Source: Daedaleopsis sinensis
Lineage: Eukaryota > Basidiomycota > Agaricomycetes > Polyporales > Polyporaceae
Direction: 5' to 3'
Assembly (NCBI GenBank): GCA_033807695.1
Contig: CM066308.1
Location: 930,001 to 994,000, forward strand
DNA: 64,000 bases
Shown: positions 10,942 to 22,500 of the stretch, piece after piece
Position numbering within the stretch: the first letter of the stretch is position 1
How the letters are laid out: each line of letters opens with the position of its first letter
Position numbers and translations under genes: made by a program
Notes under the pieces: generated by a model
What the model was told of the DNA's origin: nothing
The model's database searches: none
What the model saw: the letters and a program-made list of their open reading frames with translations, nothing else

Positions 10942-11358
10942 TTGCTGTGCCCTTTTCCGCCTTGTTCTCGTGGCTGCGATGGACACCACTGTGTCTCTGG
11001 GCTTGCGGCCGCACAACACCGCCTATCTTCCCTTCTACCATGCGGTAGGCGCCCGGATACCACTACTAGTACTGGTCCCGACTTCATGAAGAAGTATGGA
11101 CTGCCAAAGCCGTACGCTTACGAAGATGTCCCCGCATTTCCGTACGACTCTCAGGAGTCCGATGAACGCGTGCGCCGCAGCGATGACGAGACTTGGGAGA
11201 TAATGCGGATTGGCCACGAATGGATGGGACAACTTGCGGAGCCGGTGTGCCGTACGTGGGGCGAGCTTGAGTTTATCCGGAAACACTGCGAGGTGCTGCT
11301 CGTTGTGAAGGGTATCCCGAGTGTGCAGGCCGTGGCGTCCCCGCCCAGGTCCAAGTGA
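10942..11358 (+). CDS. possible hypothetical protein or gene fragment
   Basis: The frame is open for 138 codons. From 11085 it reads MKKYGLPKPYAYEDVPAF and continues with acidic and Trp-containing segments (DDETWEIMRIGHEWMGQL, ICRTWG-like). This looks more like protein than the surrounding frames. It lies just after the stop of the 8375-10921 gene on the same strand, so it could be a separate small gene or a remnant exon. No family recognised. Confidence 0.3.
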   Translation: MLCPFPPCSRGCDGHHCVSGLAAAQHRLSSLLPCGRRPDTTTSTGPDFMKKYGLPKPYAYEDVPAFPYDSQESDERVRRSDDETWEIMRIGHEWMGQLAEPVCRTWGELEFIRKHCEVLLVVKGIPSVQAVASPPRSK

Positions 11359-12556
11359 TGGCTGAGCAGTCTGGCTGTCGCTGGCTGTCGCTGGCAGGAC
11401 GCCAAGGTGGTCACAGACCACTTGAGGACGCCATCGCAATCTCGGACCATGGCGGTCGCCGAATTGACGGGGCAATCCCCGCGATCTTTGCTCTCGAGAA
11501 GAAATACGTCGCTAACGATCAAGGAAGCACAGATGAGTGTAATGCTCACGGCACTCGCCGTCTCTGGTATGAGGACGAGGACGGGTATCTCGAAGAATCT
11601 TGCTATGGCCCTAGAGGGCACAGGGTGTATCATGTGCATTCGAAACTCCGGCCCTGACCACATTGAACCATGTACTGACACGATGCATGTGGTGGACACA
11701 GTCGGGCACTCTTACAGATACGGTGTCGCGCCGGGCCCTAGTGAAGAGGATACTCGCCGACTTTGAGATTACACTAGGCTTATGCGGGTACAGCAGTATC
11801 TCAGAATTTGGGGCAAGGTATGGCGAAGAAAAGCCTACAGTTGTCAAGCGTCGCGGGTCTTGAGCATTGAGTTCGCACCGGGATAGAGAGAGGGTACATA
11901 GGGCCGCAGGGCTGATCATGAGCGTAGGAAACGTTCCCCGATAACAGCTTCAGTAGCGCCATGCCATGTTGGACCTGATGGTATTTCGGGCTATTCGGGT
12001 GCCGCTGGGCCGGAGACTCTTTTGATTGTAATCACGAATGGATCGGCGAAAGACATATTGTCGTTCTTGTGGGTGCTGTTACAGCCCGGACCACATAAGA
12101 CTGAGTATCGTGTGTAGATGATTTTGACATGGGGCTCAGGATATCGAGGCGTGCGGAAGAAGATATGTATTGAACTGCCACTCCCCTACTATCCGTCTGA
12201 ACCCTGCAGCCAATCAATCGAGATATCTCGCTGTGATGACAAGGTCAAAAGACAACTCACACGGTGAGTCTGCTCCACGATCTCCCAGCATTCTGACATA
12301 CCGAGTTCGTTGCTTAGTTAGACTGTCGATATGTCCGATTGAGGTTAGACACTTTGTCTGGTCCTGTGAAAGAAACTCACGCTCGTTATAGTGTGAGAGA
12401 CCCTCGGAGGTCCGCACACTACATAGTCAGTTATCTCAGAGACCCGGGGTTCACCTCTATAGCCGTTCTCACACGGGGCGCGCCAGCCCTATGAAACACT
12501 GCGGCATTCCAAACTCATCGCCGAGTTGTGTAATGCTGCGGTAGGACATGATGCAT

Positions 12557-12916
12557 TCATCTTAAGAATAGGCAAGCAAATATCTCACCAAAGTCACGGC
12601 GCCATTGATCCAACAGCCCGAACTTCGGCACTGAGTGGTTGCGCCGGTCGAAAGTTGCTGCGAAGATGTTAGAATGGAAGTTATCGGATAAGATGGAAAT
12701 GACCTCCAGGGGTGCGAAGTACTGGCAGAAATGGATATCTGGATAGTTATAGTGCCTGTCCGTGGCGCGTTTAACATTCGCCGCCAGGGACATGAGGCAG
12801 ATCGTGTCGGTGTCACCTGTAGCAGTCGTGTCAGTCGTCTGTAAGATGGGCGGAGGTTGACGCATGCTTTGACTGCCAGTGGAACACAGCGGTGCAGGAA
12901 CGTCACCGCAGCTCAT
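12557..12916 (-). CDS. possible hypothetical protein fragment
   Basis: The frame is open for 119 codons and has a protein-like middle and end, such as TDTICLMSLAANVKRATD, HYNYPDIHFCQYFAPLEV and KFGLLDQWRRDFGEI. The first 35 residues are less convincing and may be upstream non-coding sequence or an exon boundary. I cannot name a family. It may be a remnant of a larger gene. Confidence 0.3.
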   Translation of the reverse strand: MSCGDVPAPLCSTGSQSMRQPPPILQTTDTTATGDTDTICLMSLAANVKRATDRHYNYPDIHFCQYFAPLEVISILSDNFHSNIFAATFDRRNHSVPKFGLLDQWRRDFGEIFACLFLR

Positions 12917-13927
12917 TTTAAGATACCCAGATCACGTTTTGCACGTGTAAACTCGGCTTGAAACACGAAAATGGTACCGGACTGAGAACTACGACGACCG
13001 CTCACGACTTGGTATTCTCGATAGAAGACCTGTAGAGTTGTGAGCTGGATCGAGGCTCTGTAGACGCACTCACTAACGTTAGCTCCGCGTCGTCGGTTTC
13101 CCAGATGACTGTACTCACCTGCATCATCTCAAGGGTTGAATGACTCGTGTCAAATTGACGTTTTCGATATGTCGGGCCGATTCCGATTCGGGAATTTGAA
13201 GGTGGATCAAATCCATGCAGCGCAGCACCGAAATGAATCGGTAATAGTCAGTAAGTGCCGTATGTACCGTGCCTATAGCGTTCTGGCAATGCAAATCGTC
13301 AGTGCTTGAGCATCACGACTGGGAATATCCAGCCATGAATAGGCTCATCCAGCCGCGCTACTCCGAGTCACTGCTAGAGTCGTGCACTGTGCCGCCACTG
13401 GCAATGGCCACACTCGCAGGCCGGGAGTCCGCACCTGGATACACCGAACTGCGACATCATCTCATAAAGTGGCGCTCTCAGCGCTGACGAGGACATCGCA
13501 CACGTAACGCGCGGCCGCAAGGCGGCGTGAAGGTAGCTGGAAGAGAGAGCGTAGCTGCGCAGCCGCCCACTGGCAGCGAAGATCAATCAAAAAGGACAAG
13601 CGCACGCCCTACTCACATGCGTACGTGACTTCACACGGAGCCCCATGGCACTTGCCCCGGGGTTCGGATAGAGCACGGATAGGATACCCACGGGGAGGTA
13701 CTAAGTTCCCGGGGCATTTACTGACTATCACCGTTTCATCGATTTCGCTCAGACTCGTACCTCATGCACGCTGGCGACGACTGGCTGTTCGTACATTCAT
13801 TACATCATATTCCGATCCTGGACGCCACAAAGCATGACAACACGAAGAGGCAGGGAAAGAGGCGGCAAGGGGGGAGGAGGGACTGTTGCAACTTAAGCTA
13901 TGTACACGAAGTAGTCTCATCTGGCTA

Positions 13928-13940
13928 GGGGGGGGGGGGG
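13928..13940 (+). repeat. poly-G run (13 G)
   Basis: Thirteen consecutive G bases. It may be a mononucleotide microsatellite or an assembly artefact. Confidence 0.9.
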
Positions 13941-14225
13941 CATCATTACAAACAGGCAGGGTCATATTCTTACAAACGCAGATACAAGAGCACGTCCAGC
14001 GCTTCGTCCAGCGGACGGGGGCATGATCAGGAGCGGAGACGCGTGGCGAAAACGAAGCAAAGCAAGGACGAAGAGTGCGGCATGATGGAAGCGAACACGA
14101 TCGGCACGATCAGCGTGCCAATACCAGACAGGATAGGGAGGAGCGGAGGGAGGAGAGCGGAGAGCAGTAGGGACTGTTGGACGAGAGCGACGATGCCGAT
14201 GACGGAGGTGGACAGGGAGCAGGCG

Positions 14226-14848
14226 TTACAGGCGAGCGGTCGGCCGCGTCGACCTCCCGCCATGCAGTGCGAGCCCCGCGACGGGCAAGACGCGGTCCCT
14301 GTTGTTGCGCGCGACATACACACGGGAGGGAGATACGGGGATGATAGGGAGAGCGACATGAGCAGGTGTGTACCCGAGCTCAGATTGGTACGATGGGCAA
14401 CGCGCGAGGCCTTCGGACCCGGAAGACGCGACGGGGTATGGTGGCGGGGGAGCCTGCACAGCCTCGCACGAGTACGGAGGGACGTAGTCGTTCTTGAGGT
14501 CGGAGGTCGCGGCCTTGGCCGTGGCGGGTTTGAAGGTGCGGGGGACGGAAGCGACGGGAGAGGTCAGTCCACGCCGAGTAGGGACACGCCGGCGAGCGGT
14601 CGCGGGGATGGGGAGTGAGACATTGCGGGCGGTGCAGAGCCAGCCCTGGTCGCGAATGACGAAGCGATAGATGCAGAATGATCCAGCAGCGCAAAGGACT
14701 GTAGCGAGATGGAGGTGCTAGGTCGGCGGGAATGCGGAACGGGAGAGAGATGGAGACACGCACGAATGCTGACGACAATGTAGATGATTGTGGATCGCGA
14801 GATCGTCTCCTCACCAGATGCGCTGCCAGAGTCGGAGGCCGCCATCAT
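14226..14848 (-). CDS. small single-pass membrane protein, 185 aa, hypothetical
   Basis: Two exons, 14848-14764 and 14698-14226, with a 65-bp GT-AG intron, give 558 nt in frame. A short Ser/Gly/Glu-rich head (MMAASDSGSASGEE) is followed by one hydrophobic segment that spans the splice junction (STIIYIVVSILLCAAGSF, then CIYRFVI). The rest is a basic, Pro-rich tail with PPPPYPV, a possible WW- or SH3-binding motif. This layout is common in small fungal single-pass proteins of unknown role. No signal peptide is evident, so the membrane segment is probably a signal anchor. The opposite strand is also open here, but it lacks these features. Confidence 0.5.
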
Positions 14849-17800
14849 GCGCATATGTCTAGCGAGCAGCATGACAGGAGAGAATGTTAGAGTCGGGCGC
14901 ATGAGATCCTTAGTTTGAACACACCTGATACGGTACGGCGAGAGGTGTTGCGGAGATATGTGGTGTGGCGTATGGGAGAGACGAGAAATGAGTCAGTGGA
15001 GAGAAGGGGGGCTGTTGCTGCCCGTGAAGGGCGGTTGGAGGATGGGGTGAAGAACCGAGAGTGACTCGTAGCGTGATATATGTACTGTTGAGTTCTGACT
15101 ACAGCGCTTCCCGAGGCGCCTCCGAAAGGGCAGAAGTGGCAAAGCAGTGTGGGGTACACGGCGGTGGCTGGTCTAAAAACGGACGCATAGTCGCCAGCCG
15201 CAGCGAGCATTCAGCCCGGAAGCTCCGAGAGATAGTATAATCTCCTCCCTCGTGCGAGACACGTTGTACTCGGCCGGATGATGAAAACTGCTGCGAGCCA
15301 AGCCTAACATGCCTCCAAGTACTAACCAGGACAGGGCCACTGACCAGCTTCAAGACGGCATCTCGGCAACATGAGCACCCTCGAGCGCGTCAAGGTCTTG
15401 AGACTCCGACGAGTAAAGAAAAAAAGGCAATAAGACCCAGAGTAGCGATATGTAAGCGTGAGAAGAGGTACTGGGACGCCGTGCGGCGTGCAGGTTAGTA
15501 CTATGTCCTCGAGCAAAGGTGGTGGCTTTGGGGTGCGCCTATGATTTGTCTCGGCGGGGAGGAAGATGTGTTTCAGGCGGAGGGAATCCGCCGGTGCTAA
15601 GCCGGTATGACTCCAAGTATGGGAACGAGGTGACGAGCAGGTGGGATCAGACCTCGCAGAACTTAAAAGAAGGCGGGAAGTTTGATCGTTGTGACCGCCA
15701 GTGCGTCTGCCAAGGGAGAACATCGACTGTGGGTGGATACGTAGGAGTTCGGGCAGCAGCAGCAGGTGTACAGCGCAGCCCAATACATCAAAGTGACACC
15801 GACAATAGTCGAGATGGATTGGGTGCCTAAGATGGGTGTTGGCATATCCTCGCACGCTTGCGGCTTCGGATCGGAACGCTGGTGTATAGGGTCTCCGTTG
15901 TCCTATGCCCCCGTCACGCCGCGGCACGGACTTAGGCACATATGCACATATGGACTAGACCTTCTCGGGCTGTCTGTGAGAAGGGACAAGGACCGTTTCG
16001 GGGAGCATCGTACGTACAAACGAGTTCCGAACTTAAACCTTCCAGTTGTCGTTGCAGACATAGGCCACGGGATACCGCAATCACGTAGGAAGGCTAGGGA
16101 CATTCATGAGTTAAACGTATAGCTCGGAGTGGGCTACGCACCAACCACACACTAACGCCTCTGGTCTCCGGCTGGGCGTGCGTACATGCAAAATTTCATC
16201 GACTATGAGTCATGACTCGGTCGCACGCATCGCCGCGAGGGAAATTCCAGGAAATTCCTCCCTGCAGCCCCACATTCCGGAGAGTACAGAGCTTTCAGGA
16301 CACTGAGACAACATACAGATTGCGGTTCCACAGACTCCAGGGAAAAAAAGCTAGGCGAGGGGGGTATCCGTATCGTGACATGATTGAACTTGAGCTTAGA
16401 TGGCGCGTACAAGATCGTGAGCCGACAGCACATCTAACCCAAGAGCAGACGGCAGAAACTGTGAGCTTGGCGTGCACAAACCAAGCTAGGCAGGACATCG
16501 GATGGATGAAAGCAGGAAGCAAGCCCGTCGGGTCTTCTTTTCCGGGGGCGTTGCTAGCGCCATCATGGGCGTCTGCATGAACATTGACGAGTCTGATCGC
16601 CGACCATATTATGGCTGTGCACCGACGCCGCTACCGTCACCGTACGCTCTCGGATCCCGGTCCTTACCCATGCGGCGCAGGATGGTTAACGGTCAGCAAG
16701 TGCTTCCGCATGGGTCGGTAGGGAGAGCGGGAGTAGGAAGAATGGGAGGTACCATGAAACGAGTTCCAATAGTAGGTCACAAGGCAGAACTTGCCTGAGG
16801 TCTCTGACCGGCGGCCGATACAACATTAGCAATCATAGGACCATTTCGGAACGAGTTGACCCGGGATACAACCTCATCGACAGTGGGGTAAGTATGTGTG
16901 TTGATACTCAATAAGTAATATGGGTCGGCCACGCATAAATCATTTCTCCGACTCCGAGTGGTCGGTGGTCTTGGAGAACCTTATACACCATTGCAGCTTG
17001 CTGGAGCTCAGATTTGCCTATCTGTACCAAGGAGCTCAAGTTTCCGTATGGGATCGACGAACAGGGTATTTTCAGCGAGCGGCTCTTCACTTCGGAATTC
17101 CAGTAGAAGGACCTTGGGTGCTGTACACCCATGACAGACAGCGGTCACAGCGGCAAGTCGGAGATGTGAGAAGGCAGCGCGATGCCGCCGCGCGCCCAGT
17201 GGTGGCATGCTGTGGACGAAGCCAACTGCAGTATACCCTAAGGCCTGGGTCCGAAAGATGCTACTTGACTGATACAGTGATATGTCGTTGAGTTCGTGAA
17301 CGCTCTGATTTGGAATCTTGCGCATGGCAGAGTCGGAATTCACGATTCAAGCCCTAACTGTAAACGGTCGTTATATGCCAGTCCCGGGCCTGCCTCTGTC
17401 GTACCTTCAGAAAAGTTCACTGACTAAGTTGACGTGTTCTAAGCACTGTACTATCAAGTGCCCTGTGTAGACTCGGACAAGTCGATAAATAAGAGTCGAT
17501 AAGTCGCAAAAGGGTATTAGGTAATGATGGTGAGTTGTCAAGATGTCAGAGTAGCCAAATTAGGCGAACAGAGAACAGTCACGCGGTAGCCTAGTACGCC
17601 TTACGTTCAGCTTCAAGTTGTCCGCCTCGTTCCTCCGGAGTCCGAGGCCTCTTCTCCTCCGATAACATCCGCTGCCGCACTTTAGTTACCAATGAGTGCA
17701 CTGGTGATCATGAAGAGAATAACAATGGGTACGTAGCCTCTTCAAACGGTGAGCGTTCTCAGTCCGCCACTTATTAAATTTTATTGAACTTTACTGCCAG

Positions 17801-18976
17801 CAGGGACGTTTCACGAGCTTCTCAAGACCGCACGCCACGAATCCGTGTGAGGAGGTATGATGAGATCTGAGAGAGGAATGATGTATGCACGTTCCATTGA
17901 CCTCACCTGATCGGCGCGATTGGGACTGTGCATATCCCACTGGCAGACTCTCCACTGGCATGCGGTTTGAGAACCGTGGCTGCGATCTCGAGGTCGACCC
18001 GTCACCCGGAGCTTTAGGAAGGTGCCTATTGCCAATGCATGGATCTCTGTAGCTCTTTTCAGGTCAGCCATGCTTTCTCCGCCGGACTCGCAGTGCATTG
18101 TGTTAACGGATCAGAGGTCAGGCGCATGATAGCATCGTCGGAACGCTCAGAGGGCGATGCAACTTTACTCTTATCGCACTCTCATCCTTTTCGCTGCGAC
18201 AGAAACGAGTCTCTCCACACCGGAAACAAATGCACACTCGCCGGTGCGTGTGCCATGAGATCTATCTACTCGACAATTGCGTGCCTGTGCTCACGCACCG
18301 CCCACAGCTTCTACTCCATCTTGAGCGCGATTGCGATATACCCTCATGCTCCTTGATTAGACTGCGGTATCAGGTCCATCCTCCACGGCGCGGATCCTTT
18401 CCCAGAACTCGTCACTTACACCGGGTTCTCTCACACTCCGCATCCTTCATATCGCTGTATGTGCAAGGCCGAAACTCTTTGAGAGCATTGGTATGTATAC
18501 CCCTCCTATCAGCTTGCTCACAGCATATTAATCACATCACGCCTCGCGTGCTGTATAAGGGCTCCGCGCAAAACCCTCATACCAGTGTCGTATACTTCTC
18601 AAATTTTGGAATTTATCTTTGGTATGTTGTTCACACAGGGATAGTTTGAACCTGGAGATCAGAAGCATGTGCCGATCGACTGGCTTTTTTCGTACCGCAC
18701 TGGGTCAAGGGTCGCACATGCGCGCCGTTTCTCAGTCAATTGGGCCCGCGGTACTATCTACTATCTGGAGCTTCTGGTTACACAGGAACTAGTTCGTTCT
18801 GAGATGCACTCCTCCGTATGCACCGACACTTACGCTAAAACCACGTGGCCGAGAAATCCCGCGGGCGTGATCGAAATGGTTCATTGCAAGTTCTCGCGCT
18901 CCGAATCTGTCCGTCCCAAGTTCCCAGGTACGGTAACCTTGAGGCGATGCCCCTGATGAGTCCTCTCGCTGCAGGG
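14849..18976. other. long stretch without a confident gene
   Basis: Open frames here are short, overlap on both strands and lack recognisable domains. A hydrophobic frame at 15663-15845 (minus) and Arg-rich frames near 16.2-17.3 kb were considered and not called. The sequence probably holds decayed repeats. Confidence 0.35.
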
Positions 18977-18984
18977 GCGTAATG
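18977..18984 (+). repeat. 8-bp target-site duplication GCGTAATG, left copy
   Basis: GCGTAATG stands directly before the left terminal repeat. The identical 8 bases stand directly after the right terminal repeat at 26235-26242. Confidence 0.93.
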
Positions 18985-19012
18985 AGGACCCCCGACAATA
19001 GGTGGGGAGGCC
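18985..19012 (+). repeat. left terminal inverted repeat, 28 bp
   Basis: Begins AGGACCCCCGACAATAGG. It is the exact reverse complement of 26207-26234. Confidence 0.95.
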
Positions 19013-19023
19013 AGGACCCCCAT

Positions 19024-19165
19024 CCGGTCAAATTTTGGCCGTCAAGACCCCCCTGTGCCGTCTCGCATCCGGTCAAATCAGGCTTGCGAAACCGGGAGGG
19101 CCTGTGATGGAGTCCGGACAAATACCTGGTCTGAGACGGTCGGGCGGATCTCCTGTCCGGTCATA
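19024..19165 (+). repeat. left subterminal CCGGTCAAA repeats
   Basis: Exact CCGGTCAAA at 19024-19032 and 19069-19077, and a CCGGTCATA variant at 19157-19165. They probably bind transposase (inference from subterminal arrays in other DNA transposons). Confidence 0.7.
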
Positions 19166-19534
19166 GTTAGGCTGGAGGTGTCGATGACCAATGGAGGGCA
19201 GAGGAGCAACCGGCTCAACACATGAGGCTACTAGTACTCTCTAGTACTGTCAAGCATCATATTGCATCAGCGCTCAGTCACGACAATATCAGACGTTATC
19301 CACCCTATCTCGTCCGATATTGACTGGTATATCTGACCTTAAATGCTGTTTATAACTGTAACAGTTGATTACATAGAGTCCTAGTTGTAAGTAGCCAGTC
19401 ATAATATCAACAATGTGGCTCGCGTTCTGAGCAGAGTAAATGTGAAAAAAACAACAAACCGTTGGCATCGTTGACACACCCAACCTCGAGCTCCTGTCAG
19501 CCTCTACACACCCCTAGCTCTTCTTGCACTCCGG

Positions 19535-22500
19535 ATGGACATCGCAAAAATCATCGAAGTCGAAGACGATGTCGACCTCCTATGCCATTGGTCTGAATCG
19601 GAGTGGATAGGGCAGAACAAGCTGTATAAGTCCCCTCCTCCTGTTGTACTCGCTGCCCGGCGAGCAGTTCTCGCGCCCTCTCTGACCGACACCAGTCTCT
19701 TGCCTGATCTGGATCTCCCAATCACCATGTTCCTCCGACTCCGGCTTCCTTCGCAGTCTATGGCAATGGGCTATGAAAAGGCCGAGCTAGCGTTTAGCAA
19801 AGACGAACCCACCGAAACACTTCAAGGACGCGACTTCGCGATGCGGTCCATTCCCCCGAAGGGATACGTTGCGTCACTTCACGAGAGCTTCGGTCAGGCC
19901 TGGTTTGATGGTGCGCGCTCTGTGGAGGACTTCCGCTACAAGTTTTCTCGATTGCCGTTGAACGTCCTGTCCTACTGGCACGAGATGTCCGGAGTGTTGG
20001 CGAAGCGTGCGGCTTGGGAGAGTAGTGCTGCCTGGGCTACGAGGTGGGTAGAGAGAGTGGGAGACGATGAGTTGAAGCGTGATGTGCGTGACGTGATGGA
20101 CCGTCTCGCATGGGGGAGGAAAATACGAATGGACGACCTGCACATGGCTCCGGACAACCTGACGCGCTTGCTGTCGCATGACTGGCTCGACGACGAGGTT
20201 ATGGATATGCTCATGTTGGATCTGCGAGGTCGCCTACCGAGTGGATCCCCCGACGCTGTCGCAACCCTCCCATTCATCCATGGCATTCTCGCGGCATACG
20301 GACCAGACAGCTCTAACGAGACACCATCCCGTGTTGTCAGCCGCTACACCCAGTACGCTCACGAAGGTCGCATTCAGCGACTATTCTTCCCTGTCCACGT
20401 TAACGGCAACCACTGGGTCGCCGTTCTCGTCGACTTCGAGAAGAAGAGTATCACATACGGTGAGTAGCATAAGTCACAGTGTCACTGCCCCCCGGGCCTG
20501 TGTCACGGTATTAATGGTTCGCTCAGGCGATTCAATGACATCTTCCGGCACGACCGGAATCAACCGCATCCTCAAAGCGGTCATACGTTGGCTCAAGACA
20601 GCTGTTAAGCAGACCTTCCGTAACAATGGGGACGCTCTCGCCCATGGTGCTCAGCGCGACGATCTCTCATGCGGTATATGCACTGTCAACACGATTGCAC
20701 ATCATCTATTCGGTGACGTGTTGTTCACCCCTGCAACCCGCGAACGACTACGCCTCGAGTACTTTGTGCGTTTGGGGAATTGCGGGACTTTCTCGCCGGT
20801 ACGTGATCTGACCACAGGTCGTTGGTAGTTTCACGGTATTGACACTACCAACACCCATGCAGGTAAAGAACACACACAGCGAAGGCGCGGTACTCGAGCA
20901 CGCTGCAGCCTGGGTGGCAGAGCTGGAACCAGCCACCTCGGACACCATCAGGTCGGACCAATCACCTGCAAAGCTCAAGGCTCGTCCGCGGCCTCCTTCC
21001 ATGGAGGACGACACACCCGACGTGCCCCCTTCCAAAAAGATTGCATGTGGGAAGTCTGTTGTCCCCAACGGCGGTAACCCTGCTGGTCCTCAACACCCTC
21101 CGGATACTTCACCTGACTCGGAGTCCGACTCTCAGGATCGTGCTCCGAGTCCTCATGGGACGGTCTACGTCCACAATCCGCCACCCTCGACGAAGGCTAA
21201 TGCCACTCACCTGAATAAGCACGAGCTGTCTTTGGGGGTTGTGGGTCTCAGCCGTTCGCAGCAAGCCTCACGCAAGCTCCAGGCTGCCCGGAATAACGGG
21301 AAGTTCAAGCGCGACCCTGGGCGAACGGACGCGTTTCTAGACCAGTTGATGGCGGTAGATCGCGGTGCAGAAGTACGAGACGCAGATGGGAAGACGAAAG
21401 TGTTCCACTCACGCTGCGGGAAGTGGTATACGATGCGAGGTCCGTACAGCTCCCAGATGTTCTTCAAGCACGTCGACAATTGCCATGGCGGGACCACTCA
21501 GAAACGTCCCCCGGTTGCCGAGACTCGGAAGGATCCACTGCCGGTACCACAAGCTCGAGAGCTCAAGCAGAGTACGCTGCTGACAGTCGAGACCAAGAAC
21601 GCGATCAAGACGGCCGCCGCGAAGACACTCAAGCAGCCGAAGAAGCTTCTGCAGAGTCTGACAAGGACTAGTACTTTGGACGCGATGGCACAGAAGTTGG
21701 GCTGGGTGCGGATGTCAAGTCGGGTGCGAGACCAGCCTGAGCAGAAAGCAGAGGAGGATGGAGGGGTGGTCCATGGCCAGGAGGGAGCAGAGCAAGAAGG
21801 ATGGGCGAGGGAAGCTCCTGCGACGATGCATGTCACTGTTCAAGACCGCTCGGCGCTTTTGGCTACGTCGGCGCTGCCTCCAGGTTCTCTCAGCGCTTCA
21901 ATTCACACGTCTGGCGACTTGAACCGCTCGGATGACCCGCAACCCAAGACTCCTACAGGTTGCGGCGGTCTCACTGCTCATATCGATCCCCGAATTAAAA
22001 CCTACCTGCGCCGCTCGTTGGTGTCCGGTGCTGGATCGAAATCTGTCACTCACATTGCGAGGAGTCTCTATCATCAACCATACACGAAGCTTGGGGCCAA
22101 GTCCAAGAAGATAGTCGATAACACGCAGATACAGAAACGCACCTGGCGCAATGACATCTTCGCTGGTGCAGTTTATTCAACAGAATGTGTCAAGTTCGTT
22201 CGCGGGCCGGTCCAGGAGTCTAACCCAAGATCGTCAGCCTGTTGGAAGTGCCTCGACGTTCTCAAGTCGCATGCATTCCGTGTCGCCATACAGAAGGCCA
22301 CTAAGAAGCCTCAACAGATGCAGTATAAGTTCTTGAACACGAAGTACACCAGCAAGACTTTGGTTCACCTGTTTGCGCGCTCTTCTGGGTTAGAGAGAAT
22401 CGTTATGACAGAGGTGTGTGCCCGCCGGTCTACTGAATTCTGCATAACTTATCCACTATCAAATACACAGAGTGCAGAGGCCACAGCGTACACACGACTC

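Larger units (their letters stand above)
10922..14225. other. region with only weak coding signals
   Basis: Two short open frames with protein-like composition are listed separately (10942-11358 and 12557-12916). A 13-base poly-G run lies at 13928-13940. I see no other gene, RNA gene or terminal repeat. Confidence 0.35.

Noticed and set aside
14043..14618. 191-aa plus-strand frame opposite the small membrane protein
   Set aside because: Gly/Arg-rich with no domain. The minus-strand model gives a clear membrane segment and a well-placed intron.
15322..15939. 205-aa minus-strand frame and the hydrophobic frame at 15663-15845
   Set aside because: I could not join them into a spliced gene with protein-like composition. 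Left as uncalled.
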